Assembly (NCBI GenBank): GCA_039090855.1
Contig: CM077022.1
Coordinates: 73,308,971 to 73,372,970, forward strand
Direction of reading: 5' to 3'
DNA length: 64,000 nucleotides
Source: Macrothele yani
Lineage: Eukaryota; Arthropoda; Arachnida; Araneae; Macrothelidae
Shown: positions 30,038 through 40,772 of the stretch, piece after piece
Position numbering within the stretch: position 1 is the stretch's first letter
Layout: the number at the start of each line of letters is the position of its first letter
Made by a program: the position numbers and the translations under genes
Notes under the pieces: generated by a model
The model's input: only the letters and a program-made list of their open reading frames with translations
Told to the model about the DNA's origin: nothing
Databases searched by the model: none

Positions 30038-31510
30038 TTTGTACGACATGTTAGGAAGGAGTGGGTTGCGGGTGATCTGCTTCATGAGTTCAAATTGGGT
30101 CGTAATGCGTCACAAACCTACCGTAATGTGGTCGAGGCATGGGGCGAGGAGGCAACATCTGAACGTACTTTTCGTCGGTGGTCGAGGAGTAATGTGGTCA
30201 AGGCATGGGGCGAGGAGGCAACATCTGAACGTACTGTTCGTCGGTGGTCGATGAGTACTGTTCGTAATGTGGCCGAGGCATGGGGCGAGGAGGCAACATC
30301 TGAACGTACTGTTCGTCGATGGTCGGGGAGTACTGTTCGTAATGTGGTCGAGACATGGGGCGAGGAGGCAACATCTGAACGTACTGTTCGTCGGTGGTCG
30401 ATGAGTACTGTTCGTAATGTGGCCGAGGCATGGGGCGAGGAGGCAACATCTGAACGCACTGTTCGTCGATGGTCGAGGAGTACTGTTTGTAATGTGGTCG
30501 AGGCATGGGACGAGGAGGCAACATCTGAACGTACTGTTCGTCGATGGTCGAGGAGTATTGTTCGTAATGTGGTCGAAGCATGGGGCGAGGGGGCAACACC
30601 TGAACGTACTGTTTCGTCGGTGGTTTGAAAAGTTTCGTTCCGGTGACACGAGCCTACAAGATAAGGAGGGCCGAGGACGACATTCGGTTATTGATAACGA
30701 CGCTCTGAAGGCAAATGTGGAGGCAAATCCTCGCGTCACAGTCAGAGAACTCGCCAAACGGTATAGTGCGTCGATGTCAACCATTTCCGAACATCTCCAC
30801 CAAATTGGTAAGGTCAAGAAGCTCGATACATGGGTCCCACACGAACTGACGGCGCATCAGAAACAACAACAGTTTGAGATGTGCAGTAACCTTCTGCTTA
30901 GCAACGAAAAGGACCTCTACTTGATCTTTTTGTAACATTTGATGAAAAGTGGGTGCTATACGACAACCATAAGCGATCTGGACAGTGACTGAACCATTGT
31001 GAATCATCAAAACAACATCCTACACCAAGGTTGACGCAAAAGAAAGTTTTGCTGACAGTGTGGTGGACTGTTCACGGTGTCATATACTACATGTTCTTGA
31101 ATGCTGATGAAAACATTGCCTCAGTCACATACTATGAAAAAATTGACCGAATGCACCAAACGTTGTGTTACAAACAGCCATCTTTGGTGAACAGGAAGGG
31201 TCCTATCCTCCTCCATGATAACGCGAGACCACACGTGTCATAAATAACTAAACAGAAACTGCACGAACTGAGGTTCAAAACCCTCCTGCATTCAGCCTAT
31301 TCGCCCGATTTGGCACCTACCGATTTCCATCTGCTCATGCATTTTAGCAATTACCCCAAAGACAGGACCTTCAGAAACCGAGAGGAGGCCGAAATTGCAT
31401 TCCGGCACTTTCTTGAACCCAGGAAGCCAGATTTCTTCCGGACTGTCATTGAAAAACTTGCCACTCGCTGGCAGAGGTGTGTAGCTGCTGAAAATGCCAA
31501 TTTCGAATAA
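30038..31510 (+). pseudogene. Mariner transposase pseudogene with seven HTH segments
   Basis: The frame enters from a stop at about 30032 without an ATG and reads EFKLGRNASQTYRNVVEAWG, the usual first part of a mariner HTH. The next segment is repeated in tandem (see the array entry). After an extra T near 30612 the normal order resumes in another frame: FEKFRSGDTSLQDKEGRGR, VRELAKRYSASMSTISEHL, IGKVKKLDTWVPHEL, then VTFDEKWVLYDNHKRSGQ with the first catalytic Asp, KVLLTVWW, NRKGPILLHDNARPHVS with the second, and AYSPDLAPTDFHLL with the third, 34 residues on (DD34D). The end is RWQRCVAAENANFE. It resembles the SETMAR/cecropia type. Stops at about 30979 and 31241 inactivate it. Confidence 0.9.
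30137..30620 (+). repeat. In-frame tandem array of the mariner recognition helix (7 x about 75 bp)
   Basis: GCATGGGGCGAGGAGGCAAC or a close variant starts near 30137, 30203, 30278, 30353 (GACATGGGG), 30428, 30503 and 30578, giving spacings of 66 then five times 75. One frame (30095-30628) stays open across all units. Each unit encodes EAWGEEATSERTVRRWS plus a short joiner such as RSTVRNVV. Units 3 and 5 are the most alike. Because 75 is a multiple of 3 and the unit has few stop triplets, the minus strand is also open (235 codons), which should not be read as a gene. Confidence 0.97.
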
Positions 31511-31590
31511 AACAAGGTTGTGTGCTATGAGGTATGTCTCTTTCATTTTTAACCCCCAAATCGGCCTTAATTTTTGAACGGCCTTTTAAG

Positions 31591-31671
31591 GAGCGCAGAA
31601 AATTTTGGTCACCATTTGTTTCAGGTACATTGAACGCTTAAAGGGTGAAGTGGCTTTTATTTTTTTATATA
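31591..31671 (+). repeat. Direct repeat right of the mariner
   Basis: GAGCGCAGAAAATTTTGGTC and CGCTTAAAGGGTGAAGTGGC correspond to 29785-29865 in the same orientation. It is not an inverted repeat and so not a normal mariner end. Confidence 0.8.
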
Positions 31672-31954
31672 TTTCTTGAGTGTGAACCCAAATACGCGAC
31701 ACTCTTCTTTTCTGAGAGTGCTAAAGCCCAAGGAAACTTTCAAAGGAACGTGGCACATAGACAGAGGCGTAGAGACGGATCGGGACAGAGAGGGGCAGTT
31801 TGCCCATGTCCGTGGGGGCGCCGAAAAATTCAGAAAAATGTTGCTGCTTAAGTTAAATGCTACACGGCAAGTAATTTTATAGCATCAAAACATGCACTTT
31901 TCATACGTGGAAACTTTCCTGCCAACTGAAGTTCCTTTTATCACCTATATGTGT

Positions 31955-32170
31955 GTGTGCTTGTGTTTAACGACCATATGAGCAACGGTAAGGGCTATAA
32001 ACAGTCGCCTGTCTTCAATTTACGCCACTGGTTCAAGGGAAGGAATGGGGCTTGCGCTGTCTGACAAACACTCCACCAACCGTTAAACCGAAAATCGAAC
32101 CCGTGCCCGTTTTTTTCGGATGAATGGTCAGAAGCCCTCTTATCAGAAATCTGAGCCACACTAGCGGCGA
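31955..32170 (-). mobile_element. SINE family A, old diverged copy
   Basis: GTGTTTAACGACCATATGAG, GGCTATAAACAGTCGCCTGT, and a decayed B box (AAATCGAACCCGTGCCCG on the plus strand). The A box is mostly lost. Confidence 0.75.
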
Positions 32171-32517
32171 TGAATTTTCTGATTTGTTTGCTTTTAATTT
32201 GCCATTTTGTTAGGTACTATGAGTATTTGGCCCTTCTTGATTCGGTCCGATACTGATTCACACATGTACTCTTTTCTGGCTATCTAATCCAGGTTCAAGT
32301 TAATGCTTTTAACCCTTTAACGACCATAACGCTCAAAACGCACGTACATAGAAACAACCATAGCCGCCTGAAGCGCCTGCCCAGAGTAAGTCAGATTTCC
32401 TACCCCTTTTTTGCACAACATATGAGGAATCAGCTATAATCACCGTCAGTCACTATTGACATTGCTAAACAAAGAAGGAAACTTTTTGAATTTGCTTTCA
32501 GTAAACTTTCAGAATAT

Positions 32518-32824
32518 GGGCCGCGGGTGGCCTAGTGGTCAGCGTTCGTGACTGTTGTGGAGATAACCTCAGGTTCGATCCTGGGCAGGTATGAACGTTC
32601 GAACCACTAAAAACCCGCCGAGCGTCAGATGTGCACGTTAAGCCGTCGGACCCCGGGTACTGCCCCCGGTAAAAAATAAGGGCGTCTTCCTCCCCTTTCT
32701 ACCTCGCTTCCGTGTCACTTTCCTATCAGGCACTCTAGCCCAAATCTCCTAGCTTTCTATTTCTAAGGGTTGTTCAAGACCTGGGGTCAGACACTCCCTT
32801 CCTAAAATCCTCTACATATGACCT
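32518..32824 (+). mobile_element. tRNA-derived SINE, family B, full length with TSD
   Basis: The head GGGCCGCGGGTGGCCTAGTG (A box GTGGCCTAGTGG) has a B box AGGTTCGATCCTGG. A second inverted GTTCGAACCACTAA, then ACGTTAAGCCGTCGGACCCC, CACTCTAGCCCAAATCTCC and GGGTCAGACACTCCCTTCC follow, and it ends in CTCTACATATGACC. The TSD ACTTTCAGAATAT lies at 32505-32517 and 32825-32837. The related copies end in TGATC repeats, which suggests a LINE partner different from the one used by the A-tailed family A. Confidence 0.95.
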
Positions 32825-32839
32825 ACTTTCAGAATATAT

Positions 32840-33900
32840 TCAATACATAAATAGAGGAACGTCTCTTAAGCAGCTGCCAATAAACTATATTAGTTAACAT
32901 TACAGTAAAACAATGACATTACACTTGTTATCTTTACAAAACATCATCTACTGGTAATAACTGAAAAGTCAAGTAAAAGGAGTATTCCTCACATGTGTGA
33001 ATCTATGCGTTGATACCAATGGACATTCCGTGGACATGCAATAAAACAATAACATTACACTTGTTAAGCTTACATAACATCACTAATCACTGACATTAGA
33101 TATTGCAAATTCAACATAGCAAGTGATAACTTGAGAAATCCTGCATTTTAACCAGCAATTGGTTATAACTGAGAAATTAAATTCCTACAATTAACATAAG
33201 AATGTAAAATTTTCAAATAAACTATAGATAGTACAGAAAGGCTCCGCTGATCTCACTGATATGTATGTAACGATGTGCAACCTCTACACACGTGTGAATC
33301 AAATCTTGAATCAAATCTTGTATGCAATGAAGTATAACCTCTTCACATGGGTGATTAATAATTCAATTACAGAGAAAACAAAACAAAAGACCGATAACGC
33401 ACACACCTCGCATATATCAGACGACAGTTATTCCCTGTGTTCTCAACTATAAACTGGCATTACATGCAAAACTATATTTATCTCCTCCTCTGTCGAAAAT
33501 AACAAGTTACCTTCCCCCAACTAAGCAACTTAATCAATACGGTACCAGACTTCATTAACTTCATTAACACTATAGTTTGCTCTTTGAAATGACTTAGTTT
33601 GCTTAATTACTTAGCATTCAGCTTTAGCGATGCATACACTCTCATTCTTCTCTTCACCTCCTTTTCTTTCTGATCTTTCCTGTGGGGCTCCTGCTCCTTC
33701 CTATTTTTCAAAGACTGATGGACCTACGACGTCACGTCTTTTCCTGACTGAAGAGCTGTTGCCAGCCTGCATGCAGTCGACTAATCTATGTTAGGAGCAA
33801 AACGCGTCAACCTTCTGCTAGGTTCTAAACAATTGGGGTTGCCCCAATGTTTGAACATTCGGTTCGTGTTCTTGTGTATCGTATTCGATTGAGCAGCTGC
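32840..33900. other. No recognised gene
   Basis: AT-rich. A two-copy block (AAACAATRACATTACACTTGTTA) lies at 32908 and 33045. Otherwise nothing recognised. Confidence 0.45.
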
Positions 33901-33914
33901 TTACTAAGGTAATA

Positions 33915-34135
33915 CTTAGGCAACTTCCCGAAATCACTTTCTCAATCGTCTGTGTTGTTATTTCCCGAGGGCCACAAATACGTATATGTCTTGCTAATCA
34001 GCTTCCCTACGTCACTTCCCGAAATTACTTTCTCAATCGTCTGTGTTGTTGTTTCCCTAGGAGAGTATATTATATACTGTACCTTTGCCTCGGGCTCAGT
34101 CACCTTCCCTAAGTCACATCCCGAAAGTGCTTTTT
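33915..34135 (+). repeat. Three-copy tandem repeat, about 100 bp
   Basis: CTTCCCGAAATYACTTTCTC with AATCGTCTGTGTTGTTRTTTCCC occurs near 33920 and 34015, and a shortened version (CATCCCGAAAGTGCTTTTTT) near 34118. Confidence 0.75.
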
Positions 34136-34159
34136 TAGTTTCCCAAAGGGCTCATATTA

Positions 34160-35424
34160 TTGGGTTGGAAAGAAAGTTATATCTGAAAATGCAAGGCAAC
34201 AGAAAAGGGCTAATTACCTTATATACAAGTAAAAATCCGTCCAAAATATAGTCTCCATCGTTTGCTAGGATCTATCCTCATCGTCTGAGAAGCTGTTGGG
34301 TACCATCCTTGTAGAATTGTGGCGGCTTGAACGCAAAGAAGTGAGTAAGTGCGCGTTCGAAATCGTCCCGGTTGGTGAACCGCTGTCCGTCCAGGAAAAT
34401 TCTGCAACGACCGGAAAAGGTGGTGGTCGCCTGGGGTAACGTCCGGGGAATAGGCTTGGTGCGGCAGCAACTCCCAGGCCAGGTCCGTAATCATGTGACA
34501 TATCACCCGTACTGTTTAAAGTCTTGCTCCATCTTGCTGTGAGAGGACACCTTTGATGTTCAGCAGTGCTGGTCATTTCGACATGAGCGATGCACGCAGG
34601 TCGTCGAGATGACATCGGCCGTGATAATAGGGTTGTCCGGCAGCAGCTCAAAAACACGACACCCCGCGTATCCCACCAAACAGATAGCAGGACCTTACGT
34701 TGGTGTAAGCCGGCTTTTGGGATGGGTATGGGCTCCTGTTTTGGGTCCAACCACTGTTTCCGGGCGGTGACATTGTCACACAGGAATCATTTCTCGTTAC
34801 CTGTCACAATGTAGTCCAAGAACGGTTGAACTTGGTCACGTGCGAGCAGTGAACGCATGCACTCGTGCGATTTGCTTTCTGCTCACCTGTAAGTTGATGG
34901 GGTACCGAAACTCACCTCTTGTGCACCTTCCAATTTGACGCAGGTGCGTGATAATGCTCGTGTGGGTAGTGCCCAGCTGTTAGGCCAACTCCTGCGTGGT
35001 CACGCGTGGGTCGGTCTCCACTAAGGTCTTCAGAATGTATATCCACTGTTGCGGGTCTTCCGGCTTTGGGACGGTCTGACAGGTCAAAATTTCCTTCTCG
35101 AAATCGTTCGAACCAACGACAGCACTGACGATGTGATATGGCATTGGGGTACGCAATGGTAAAGTTCCTTACAACACTTGCGGGGGTGCTACAGCCAAGA
35201 AACTCTAACAGTATGCGATGGCGGATGTGCTCCTTGTCCACTTCCATGTTGGCTGGCGCTTTCCCTCTTTGCCTTCTGACGGCTAACTGCCACTGACTTA
35301 AGCTACCTACCTACCTGCTGATGTCATGCCGGTGTACTGCGTAATCTTATTAGCCAATGTGCGCCTGGCCGGGGCTTCGGCTTCGGGTACCTCGTCATCG
35401 GACATTACTTTCTTTCCAACCCAT
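34160..35424 (-). mobile_element. Mariner element (TTGGGTTGGAAAGAAAGT ends)
   Basis: The left end TTGGGTTGGAAAGAAAGTTA and the reversed right end ATGGGTTGGAAAGAAAGTAA form TIRs, each with an adjacent TA (34158-34159, 35425-35426). Length is 1265 bp. TTGGGTTGG ends are typical of several mariner subfamilies, including mellifera. Confidence 0.9.
34219..35247 (-). pseudogene. Mariner transposase pseudogene
   Basis: The start MEVDKEHIRHRILLEFLGCS at 35247 is followed by NAISHRQCCRWFERFREGNF (HTH with the RWFxRFR signature) and DRPKAGRPATVD. Later pieces are GLHQRKVLLSVWWDTRGVV, a QDGARL block carrying the second Asp with a stop just after, and AYSPDVTPGDHHLFRSLQ carrying the third. By frame counting 34 residues lie between the last two Asp (DD34D). 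Several frameshifts divide it into at least three frames. Length is normal for mariner (about 345 codons). Confidence 0.88.
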
Positions 35425-35478
35425 TATACATATCTTACCACCAGGCACCAGCCACTTTCGCTACGTCCCTGTAACTAC

Positions 35479-36317
35479 ACTGGTGTACAAAATTAAAGTC
35501 TGGAAGGCATTCGCATGGATAAAAAAGGCAAACGTTTAGAGGATCATTACGGTTCCCCGTTGCGTCCAGATGAAATATCGACGAGAATCCGTTTTTAGAC
35601 TGAATCTCGACTCTTCTGTTATAATAACACCGGCCCACACGTTTAGGCTCCAGGAACGATGTTGCCTGCGCTAGTTCAAGTGAGCTCTTCTCTGAGATGC
35701 CGTCAGCGAGACATAAACCATGGGTCTCCAGCCATAAAGTCCGATTGCATTAAGCCTTCCACGTATCGTTTGCCTTGATACCGTAGTCCCAGTGGTAGCG
35801 GAGAGCTCCGGGCTGTGTAGGAGTTATGAGGCCGTGCGGTTAAAGTGATATTACGGTCGTCACGAGATGTCGTACGCCTTGCACGACCTTGGCCAGGCCT
35901 TCGTTACACCTCTACGGTGTTGTTGAATTGCTGCCATAATCGTTAAACCATTCTCGGTTGGATATTCAACTCTCTTTCAACCTGGGCCTGAGACTGGCCT
36001 GCTTCTAGTCGTCGTATCGCTCGCCACCATATAGTATTGGACACACGTGTATGAGACATAACGAAAGCATCTGCAGCCACCAGAACGCTTCTTACACGAA
36101 CTGTCAACGAGAAATACCACTGCCGTTCCCGTTGCCTTTAAATATGTAACTCAATTTAGATATTGCACAGCATTTTGCTCACTCATATGCAAATTTTACT
36201 GCGGACAGTTGTTTTTCGTGACTTTTGCATATGTCCCGTGAACATTGTAACATTTCATTGAATGCTTCGGATTATTCTTCCGCTATTGCCTCCGGAGTTT
36301 AATTCTCACACCAGTGT
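35479..36317 (-). mobile_element. Internally deleted Tc1-like element (CACTGGTGT ends)
   Basis: ACACTGGTGTACAAAATTAA on the left and the reversed right end ACACTGGTGTGAGAATTAAA pair as TIRs. Only about 840 bp remain. The minus strand encodes MSHTRVSNTIWWRAIRRLEA followed by QSQAQVERELNIQPRMV, a stop, LWQQF and a GQGRARRTTSRDDR linker, which is the Tc1 N terminus. The catalytic domain is missing. It begins only about 55 bp from the mariner to its left. Confidence 0.8.
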
Positions 36318-36319
36318 AG

Positions 36320-37430
36320 GTAATGACCTAAATTCGAGTTTTCCGTATATTCCACTGACTTTCTGGTAATAAATCAGTTGCCAGTACGAGCTTCAACGCA
36401 AAGAGCCCCCCTGCCTCACTCATCCATTCTCTTTCCGCACACGCTGCGAAAGCTGAAGTGCACATTTTTACCAGCAGACAATTTTTTTCTAGAAGGTATC
36501 ATTTTCCCCGTTGTGATCATAACATTTATCGCTTCCGAAAAATGTCAACAATGTCTTTACTTTCGGTATTCTTGAAGGGACTAGGAAGGTTAAAAATCTT
36601 TTCACGTGAGCTATAAATAAATAAATAAATTCTATAGCATATTTTTTATCAGTAGCGAACACTATTCATTTTAAAATACTCTAACAGCTGAGAAGTTCGA
36701 AAGATGAATTCCTTGAAAAGATGAAAGTATAAAAATGATAAAAATCTGCTCGATCTAGATGCTTTGTCACGATCTCCTGGAGGGTTGGGTCTGTTGTCGA
36801 CATTTTGCTTCGTCAGCAAAGTAGGTGGAGGAGTTCTTGGTATCTCTTGACGATGGATATGTGGTCCCTAACTGCTACTGACTGTCGCGAACAGGCAAGC
36901 GAAGGCTTAATTCAGTGTAATAGGCTCTCAAGTGCTTCATCGTTCGTTTAAAATACGTGGCTTCGGAGCGATAAAAAGAGAGTCAGAGAATTTGCAACTT
37001 GCAGGGTTTCCACACAAAATGCTTCCGTGGATACTTTTCTTTTTTGCTACTTCAATACATAATACCAATGAACTGCTTACTTCCCAGCTGGAGACAAAAG
37101 AAAATGCGCTCTACCTCGGACTGTCGTCTGCCATTAACTTAATCCTTTTCACAAATGCGAACGAGAGAACACATTCGTACGTTTCAATAAAAAGTCGATA
37201 CTGACACTACTTCCGAAGATTATTCTGGATAAAACTTTTCTAGAAAGTGGAACTTTTTATGTTTACTTTTGTAGAATCTTGGTGGGAAACATTACTTACG
37301 CATACATGATTCCGTTACTTAAAATTCTCTACAAAAATTAATAACAAAGCTCGCTGCGAATTTAATAATAAAGAAGAGAAACAAATTTTCTGAAAAACAA
37401 TATTTTTTTGCTAAAAACCGTTCAAATGTT
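36320..37430. other. No recognised gene
   Basis: AT-rich; (AAAT)n near 36613. A 90-codon frame (36932-37204) includes MLPWILFFFATSIHNT, which looks like a signal peptide, but nothing recognisable follows. Confidence 0.4.
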
Positions 37431-37439
37431 TCTTACATC

Positions 37440-37644
37440 AATTCTTCTTCTTTTTTTCTTTTTCCAACTATTTTTTTTTTTTCAGCCAATTGAGGCTATA
37501 GTTTTCCTTCATCTCTTTCCAAATGTTCCTATCTTGGGCTTATCTATTCCACAGCTTTCCTGCAGTTTTGTTTATATCATCCATCCATCTTCCCACTATT
37601 CTCTTTCCTTTGTATGGTCTCGATTCTGTTACTGTTTCAGTTCA
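37440..37644 (-). pseudogene. LINE 3' end: reverse-transcriptase C terminus and poly(A)
   Basis: The reverse complement reads KRIVGRWMDDINKTAGKLWN, a stop and AQDRNIWKEMKENY, then an A-rich tail (the T runs at 37440-37485). A W(M/T)DDI..AG..W...AQDR..W..(M/L) order is the C terminus of many insect LINE endonuclease-reverse transcriptases. The upstream part resumes at 38156, past an inserted fragment. Confidence 0.75.
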
Positions 37645-38155
37645 TCTACAGGGTGAACCAAAAGTCCCTGTGTACCTGATGAACTGTGTGGTGTGCGATA
37701 TCTCGAAGACGCATAATTAGGCCCATATTCTTCGAAGGGACCATAAACGCCGCAAGGTATTTTGACAATATCCAGTACCCATTCATCGGGCACTTAACCG
37801 AGGACGAAACTGTTAGTAACTACTTCCAGCAGGATTCCGCTGTACGTCCCATACAGCTCATGTCTCCATGGCGTTGTTGACTGATGTATTCGGAAACAGG
37901 ATCATATCCAAAGGAATATGGCAGCCACGTTCGCTCGATCTCACGTCTCCAGATTATTATCTGTGGTGTTTACTGTTTACAAGAACAATACCCGTTCTCT
38001 GCCGGAACTGGAGGAAGACATCACTGCAGTAATCAGCAACATTTCTCCGTTTTACCTGTCACGTGTCTTTGAGATCATGTTCAGGTGCGTGGATGCATGT
38101 CTACACACAGGAGAGGGCCATTTCCAGCATTTATTGTAGCAGGTACGCATGTAGA
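37645..38155 (+). pseudogene. Mariner-superfamily transposase fragment inserted in a LINE
   Basis: The left terminus ACAGGGTGAACCAAAAGTCC is a known type of DNA transposon end. The frames that follow give PIFFEGTINAARYFDN, QYPFIGHLTEDETVSNYF, QQDSAVRPIQLMS (catalytic Asp block), a broken WQPRSLDLTSPDYYLW-like block read in shifted frames, PELEEDITAVISNISPFY, and VDACLHTGEGHFQHLL. That is the C-terminal half of a DDE transposase found in many insects with an IFFEGTINA signature. The N-terminal half is missing and several frameshifts are present. A right TIR was not identified. Confidence 0.75.
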
Positions 38156-38300
38156 TGTTGTACGTGTATTGTCTTGCCAGGTGTTAGTGGCTTTTGGCTC
38201 ACTCTGTATTATTTTCCATTCTTGCTATATGGCCAGCCCATTTCCATTTTAAATGATCTTTTCACCTATGTCTAAAAGTTTTGTTCTGGTATATTATGAC
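38156..38300 (-). pseudogene. LINE reverse-transcriptase C-terminal block
   Basis: The reverse complement contains LKWKWAGHIARMENN, the (L/K)W.WAGH(I/V)AR signature near the C terminus of LINE-encoded proteins, with stops. It joins logically to 37440-37644 across the inserted fragment. Confidence 0.75.
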
Positions 38301-38326
38301 GAGGTAAATTTCTCCATCATTTTTAT

Positions 38327-38393
38327 GCCAAGGGCGGAATTCGAACCCACAACTCTCGGCTCCGGAGCTATCCAATATACTACACTGGCATGT
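38327..38393 (-). mobile_element. tRNA-like SINE head inside the LINE
   Basis: The reverse complement begins GCCAGTGTAGTATATTGGAT (A box) and carries TTGTGGGTTCGAATTCCGCC (B box). Only GCCA/TGGC would pair at the acceptor, so a working tRNA is unlikely. Confidence 0.5.
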
Positions 38394-38454
38394 GCTCTCA
38401 CTGCTATCTGCCTTTATGTCATGTGCGTCCTACGGGGAAGGCACGTCACAATAT

Positions 38455-38725
38455 GTATTCCTTATTTTATATTGGTCTTATATTTAGTTGAGATCTTTCC
38501 GTTTTACGTTGTGTTTCTTGCAATTTGTCTGAGATGTTTTTCTTGACAGGCCTGGTTATATGGGGCGCCATATGTCACAATGGGTATTATACATTGATAG
38601 AAAAGTTTTGCTCTGTTTTCCGGCTTTATTTTACTACATAGAATCTTCTTTGACTTCCCAAAAGCTATCTACCCAATTTTTATTCTTCTATTTTACATCA
38701 ATTAAAAGATTTAAAAAAAATTTAA
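38455..38725 (-). pseudogene. LINE reverse-transcriptase block (QCIIPIVTYGA)
   Basis: The reverse complement reads INRRIKIG, a stop, IAFGKSKKILCSKIK, RAKLFYQCIIPIVTYGAPYN and LRQIARNTT. The order R(R/K)I.LG..AFGK...K.KLF.QC.(L/I)PV.TYGAE is characteristic of the thumb/connection region of insect LINE proteins. The plus-strand 124-codon frame 38560-38934 is mostly its antisense. Confidence 0.75.
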
Positions 38726-38929
38726 AAAATGCATCAAAGGCAGAAAAGAAGCAGCCGAACTTGACCGGTAAGAATTTTATGATAATTAGCCGAGAGATAA
38801 CATTAAATGCAAAGCTCTGTGACACTTTTAACGATAATCATGAAAATCATTCACTTATTATTTCGTTAATATTGTTCTGTCACGTCAGTATATCCGGAGC
38901 TGATTTCAAAAATTGGGACGTACTACATA

Positions 38930-39065
38930 GCTGACGCACATGTCAAGAGGACAAGAAGTAGTGCTGAGCCCTTGCCAGCATAGCTTAATTGGGAAATAAT
39001 TCGGCTCTGTAGCAGAAAGATGTGGGTTCGTGCCTCGCTGCCGGCAAATTTGAATTTCACTTCGT
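38930..39065 (+). mobile_element. Old tRNA-derived SINE, family C
   Basis: GCCAGCATAGCTTAATTGGG (A-box-like), then GATGTGGGTTCGTGCCTCGC (B-box-like). Heavily diverged. Confidence 0.45.
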
Positions 39066-39612
39066 CGCCTGAACTGGGACGGATCACTGGCCAAATAGGC
39101 TCTTCGAAAAATGTGAAATGTTCCTTCCACACATTTCCTGGAATTTATTAGAATTCCTTCTTCTCTTTGAAAAATGTGTGATGCTTCTTCCACACATAGT
39201 CTGGAATTAGTAAGAATTCCTTCTTGTACAGAGAGTTACTTCAAGCAGGGTTTGCGGTGGTCTCAAAACCTGCGATTTCGTGCCCCCGCTTTTCTCAAGG
39301 GGGGAATATATGTGACGTACTACAAGGTGACGTACATGTCAACATGGGTCGTACGCGTCCTGGAAATCCTGGAAAAGTCCTCGAATTCTATGTTGTCCTG
39401 GAAAAGTCCTGAAATTCTGTTATTTTATCCATTCCTGCCTTTTTGTCCCTGCGCGATGTTTTGTAGTTGAGGATTTTTCTACTGAAATAACTTATGTCTG
39501 ACTAATTTCCCTCCCCACCCCCTGCGAAATACAAACCTGACATAACTTATGTCTGACAAATCTCACTCCCCATCCCCTGCAAAATGTGGCGGGTGGTTTT
39601 CTTGGCTGTTAG

Positions 39613-39873
39613 GGGCCGCAGGTGGCCTAGTGAGCAACGTTCGTGACTGCCGCGGAAAGGACCTCAGGTTCGATCCCAGCAGGTACGAACGCTCGAACCA
39701 CTAAATATCCGCCGTGCTTCGGACGGGAACGTTAAGCCGTCGGACTCCGGGTTCTGGCCCCACGGTAGTAAATAAGGGCGTCTTCTACCTCGCTTCCGTG
39801 TCACTTTCCTATCGGGCACTCTAGCCCAAATCTCCTAGCTTCCTATTTCTAAGGGTTGTTTAAGACCTGGGGT
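39613..39873 (+). mobile_element. SINE family B, left part of a split copy
   Basis: Head GGGGCCGCAGGTGGCCTAGT, B box AGGTTCGATCCC, body through TTTAAGACCTGGGGT. The body continues at 44395 with GGGTCAGACACTCCC after a 4.5-kb insertion. Confidence 0.92.
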
Positions 39874-40772
39874 TGTCATGGCGAAAATTTTAACCTCTGG
39901 TGAATTTCGGAAAGACCTGATCAATCTTTCTGTTGGTTTATCGGAGATTAATTAATGCAAAATTTTTCTCCCATGACATACGTTAGAAGAAAATTCCTGG
40001 TTGAAAGGCAGGGGAATTCGTGCGCAAAATTCGCTTGTCTTAATCACAACCAGGAAAACAAAATTTCATGTTAAAGAAAAAGAGAATAATATTTGATTTA
40101 ACTGACTTTGGGCTTTTGGAAATAATTATTTTATCTGTTCTTTTATCGCGATAGGAAAAGGCGAGTAGGTGTGCTGCTCAGAGAATCCAAATTAATTTTA
40201 CTTTCACATCACGGAATGGGAAAAAAACATTTCTGAAAAGAAAAAAAAGAGAGTTGTGAGAAAAGGGAATCTTCTTTCAGATCGGCCATTTTAAGGGTTC
40301 GGTCTTAGTTGTCGATCAGGAAATGTTGCAGAAAATGCTCTTAGGGGGTTGGCGCTGTTCTATTTTTAGAAACTAGGTCGCAGCTGCACATGGGAAGTCA
40401 CTTGGTCCCTACGTGTTGAAGGTCAAGTTCATCTTCCCCTGGCCGACCAGAGGATGCACGTGCCTGGTAACATTTTTTTTCGTGGGGAGTGTTGGACGCT
40501 GCAACGATGCCTGAGTGAAGGTCAGAGGTCACTCGAGGCGTGGGAGAGAAATTCCGTTGTGAGAGGAACTGCTGTTACTAGGGGAAAATTTCAGCCAATC
40601 GGGGGGTCAGCATTTTTTCCCAACAGCCCAGAATTCTTTTTACACTTTGAGACGCTTGTCTCAGTCACTCGGTCTTTTGGCTTCGTTCTTGCTGGCCCGC
40701 AGAAAAAGAGGACAGCCGAGCTCTCTCCTCGCCTTTTGGTGGGGAGGACCCACAGAAGAAAAAAAAAAGCAG

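Noticed and set aside
30110..30817. 235-codon minus-strand open frame, the second longest group of frames in the region
   Set aside because: It is the antisense of the 75-bp array; the unit length is a multiple of 3 and lacks stops, so all frames stay open.
38560..38934. 124-codon plus-strand frame
   Set aside because: Much of it is antisense to a recognisable LINE reverse-transcriptase block.
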